Source: Alphaproteobacteria bacterium (GTDB lineage Bacteria; Pseudomonadota; Alphaproteobacteria; Sphingomonadales; Sphingomonadaceae). From it: a stretch of DNA of 6,971 bases. Shown one piece after another: positions 5,483 through 6,971 of the stretch. The notes beneath the pieces were generated by a model, which worked only from the letters and a program-made list of their open reading frames with translations, was not told where the DNA came from and did no database searches. Location of the stretch: positions 1 through 6,971 of the forward strand of contig JAQGLH010000175.1 in NCBI GenBank assembly GCA_028293005.1, in the 5' to 3' direction. The stretch's first letter is position 1. Each line of letters starts with the position of its first letter. The position numbers were made by a program, and so were the translations under genes.

Positions 5483-6187
5483 CTAGCGATCGCGCTGCCG
5501 CGGATGGCCGGTTTCCACCCCGCCGGAAAGCTCGGCGACCTTGGGCCAACGGCGCGCGATTTCGGGCGTGTAGCCCAGGTTGAAGACGGTCGGGCTCTTT
5601 TCCGGCCGCTCGCCGCGGTCGTAGAAGGTGCCGAACAGCTTGTCCCACAGGAAGGTGGTGATGCCGTAATTGCCATTCTCGTCATGGAAGTGGTGCGCCA
5701 TGTGCCGTCGCTTCATCTCGGCGAGCCACTTCGATTTGGGCTTGTAGGCGAGATGCTGGATGCAGTGGCAGAATTCGTAGAAGCAGGTGGTCAGAAGCCC
5801 AGTCGCGAAGGCTGCGCAGGCGCCGCCAAATCCGCCGATCGCATAGCCCATCGGCGCGGTCGCGATCGCGATCGTCGGCAATGTCGTGTGCAAGGCGCCG
5901 AACAGGACCTCGAGGTGATTGGGATCCTGGTGATGGTCGTAATGGATGCGCTTCCAGGTCGCGGCGAGCGGCGCGACCTTGAACATCCAGCGGCTGTGCA
6001 GCACCCAGCGGTGAAGGATGTACCAGACGAGCGGATAGATGAGGGCGGCCGCGAGCGCGGCGGTCAGCGACGGCAATAGCGGGGCAGGGCGTTCGACGTA
6101 GAAGCCGATCGCGACGAGCGCGAGCAACACATAGGCGATGATCGCCGGGTATTGCACATAGGCAACGACCAGCTCCTTGAACGTCAT
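5483..6187 (-). CDS. Sterol desaturase/fatty acid hydroxylase family protein, FA2H-like
   Basis: An integral membrane di-iron oxygenase of 234 aa (PF04116-type). The full histidine set is present: H59-x4-H64 (HRWVLH), H82-xx-H85-H86 with H90 (HYDHHQDPNH), H141-x3-H145 (HCIQH), and H162-xx-H165-H166 with H168 (HMAHHFH). The tail motif NYGITTFLWDKLFGT (173-187) follows. The pattern resembles eukaryotic fatty acid 2-hydroxylase/Scs7 more than sterol C4 or C5 enzymes. Hydrophobic helices lie near 8-30, 36-58, 98-115 and 117-138. The start at 6187 gives MTFKELVVAYVQYP. An in-frame GTG at 6247 would add 20 residues, and neither has a good ribosome binding site. The candidate ceramide synthase follows 30 bp downstream, suggesting that it hydroxylates the amide-linked acyl chain. 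Substrate and position of hydroxylation are inferred. Confidence 0.88.
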   Translation of the reverse strand: MTFKELVVAYVQYPAIIAYVLLALVAIGFYVERPAPLLPSLTAALAAALIYPLVWYILHRWVLHSRWMFKVAPLAATWKRIHYDHHQDPNHLEVLFGALHTTLPTIAIATAPMGYAIGGFGGACAAFATGLLTTCFYEFCHCIQHLAYKPKSKWLAEMKRRHMAHHFHDENGNYGITTFLWDKLFGTFYDRGERPEKSPTVFNLGYTPEIARRWPKVAELSGGVETGHPRQRDR

Positions 6188-6392
6188 TTTATCGAGGTGA
6201 TGCGTCCGATTCCAGAAGGATGGCCGCACCGAAGTCGCGATTTTCACCCTATATTCCCTTTGTTTCCATTCCCGTTGGTCGCCAGCCCGTGCTTGGTTCA
6301 CATCGATCCGGCGGACCTGCAACTCGACCATATGGGACCGTGCTGATGCAAGCGCAATGCGGCGGATTCGCGGCAATCGCGGGCCATCTGCC
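6188..6392. other. 205-bp intergenic region between lptG and the hydroxylase gene
   Basis: The longest gene-free stretch in the window. It includes a locally AT-richer part near 6240-6270, read on the minus strand as GGGAATATAGGGTGAAAAT, in front of the hydroxylase. The TATAGG there could be a -10, but no acceptable -35 lies at the right distance. A short CCATATGG palindrome at 6328-6335 does not extend. No convincing terminator hairpin with a T tract follows the lptG stop. The gap is large enough for a separate promoter for the hydroxylase-acyltransferase pair, but none can be called with confidence. Confidence 0.5.
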
Positions 6393-6971
6393 TCATTCTT
6401 CAGTACGAATCAGGACCGTCTCGCCGATCAGCAGGAACAGAAAAAAGGGTGCCCATGCGGCGAGCAGCGGCGGGTAAGCGCCGAAATTGCCCATCGCGAG
6501 CGCGAAGTTGTCGACTACGAAATAAGCGAAGCCAAGCGCCATCCCGAGGATGGCGCGCAGGAACAATTGGCCGGAACGGGCGAGGCCGAACGCCGCGACC
6601 CCCGCGAGCAACGGCATCAGCACGGCAGACATAGGCGCGGAAACTTTGTGCCACAGGCTTGCCTCCAAGGGCCCCGTCGGCCGTCCGGCAAGCTTCAGCT
6701 CCTCGATCGACCGCTTCAGCGTCGGAAAATCCTGCTCGTCCGCCGAGACGCGCGCGAGAGTGAACTGATCGGAGGTGATGCCCCGCGCAACGATCGCAGA
6801 CGGGGCCGTTCGCACGGTTCCGCTCTGGACATCGAAGATCCTCACCGTCGAAAGCCGCCAGCCACCATCCTCAGGCCGCGCTTCGGCGCCGCTGGTCGTC
6901 TCGGTGAGCGTGCCGCCCTGGCGGCGGTAGAGCGTCACGTCGCGGAGCCGCGTCGTCGGGCCGCGTCCGAA
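6393..6971 (-). CDS. lptG: LptG-type lipid export permease, 3' part only (cut by window end)
   Basis: The C-terminal 192 residues of a YjgP/YjgQ-family permease; full-length members have about 350-400, and the frame stays open to the window edge. LptF and LptG form the inner-membrane core of the LptB2FGC exporter, which lifts lipopolysaccharide out of the membrane and onto the periplasmic bridge. Visible parts are the end of the periplasmic beta-jellyroll domain, the linker TLKRSIEELKLAGRPTGPLE, then three helices: VSAPMSAVLMPLLAGVAAFG, the FLRAILGMALGFAYFVVDNF segment, and a last one ending in LIGETVLIRTEE. The linker wording and last helices fit LptG better than LptF, but LptF cannot be fully excluded. 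It lies upstream of, and co-oriented with, the hydroxylase and acyltransferase genes. If the host is a sphingomonad, the cargo could be glycosphingolipid instead of LPS. Confidence 0.88.
   Translation of the reverse strand, partial: FGRGPTTRLRDVTLYRRQGGTLTETTSGAEARPEDGGWRLSTVRIFDVQSGTVRTAPSAIVARGITSDQFTLARVSADEQDFPTLKRSIEELKLAGRPTGPLEASLWHKVSAPMSAVLMPLLAGVAAFGLARSGQLFLRAILGMALGFAYFVVDNFALAMGNFGAYPPLLAAWAPFFLFLLIGETVLIRTEE

Noticed and set aside
3947..6079. A 710-residue open frame on the plus strand
   Set aside because: It runs antisense across the lipoprotein, acyltransferase and most of the hydroxylase gene, all with clear motifs. Its product is rich in Arg, His, Asp and Ala with no domain. 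Long antisense open frames are expected in high-GC DNA.

Overview
The window is compact, high-GC bacterial DNA that reads as chromosomal backbone of an alphaproteobacterium, most likely a sphingomonad (Sphingomonadales). That placement is an inference. It rests on the erpA-xth pairing, the purS-purQ arrangement, the style of the proteins, and a probable sphingolipid-related gene pair. No IS element, CRISPR array, phage gene or large repeat was seen.

Left part (1-985): a tRNA-Arg(UCU) gene on the minus strand diverges from a YhhQ-family queuosine-precursor transporter on the plus strand. The 57-bp gap between them holds an 8-bp inverted repeat, and each arm overlaps a candidate -10 element, one facing each way. 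Next (986-2335, minus strand) is a purine operon, purS-purQ, followed by a GFA/CENP-V zinc-fold protein. purS and purQ overlap as ATGA, and the GFA gene starts 28 bp after purQ.

Middle (2461-3881, plus strand): a 49-residue two-helix membrane protein, then the Fe-S carrier gene erpA, a probable intrinsic terminator, and the DNA-repair nuclease gene xth. yhhQ, erpA and xth all lack a Shine-Dalgarno sequence. In all three a -35/-10-like pair ends exactly 6 nt before the ATG, which suggests leaderless transcripts.

Right part (3878-6971, minus strand): an envelope-lipid neighbourhood. In transcription order it holds the 3' part of lptG (LPS-type lipid export permease, cut by the window edge), a membrane di-iron hydroxylase resembling fatty acid 2-hydroxylases, a YghO-type GNAT acyltransferase that is a candidate bacterial ceramide synthase, and a small proline-rich lipoprotein. 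The lipoprotein gene converges on xth so tightly that the two stop codons share one CTAG. The most interesting reading is that hydroxylase and acyltransferase together make the 2-hydroxy-acyl ceramide core of sphingomonad glycosphingolipids, next to a gene of the lipid-export bridge. This is a hypothesis from motifs and adjacency.

There is no gene-free stretch over 300 bases. The longest is 205 bp (6188-6392).
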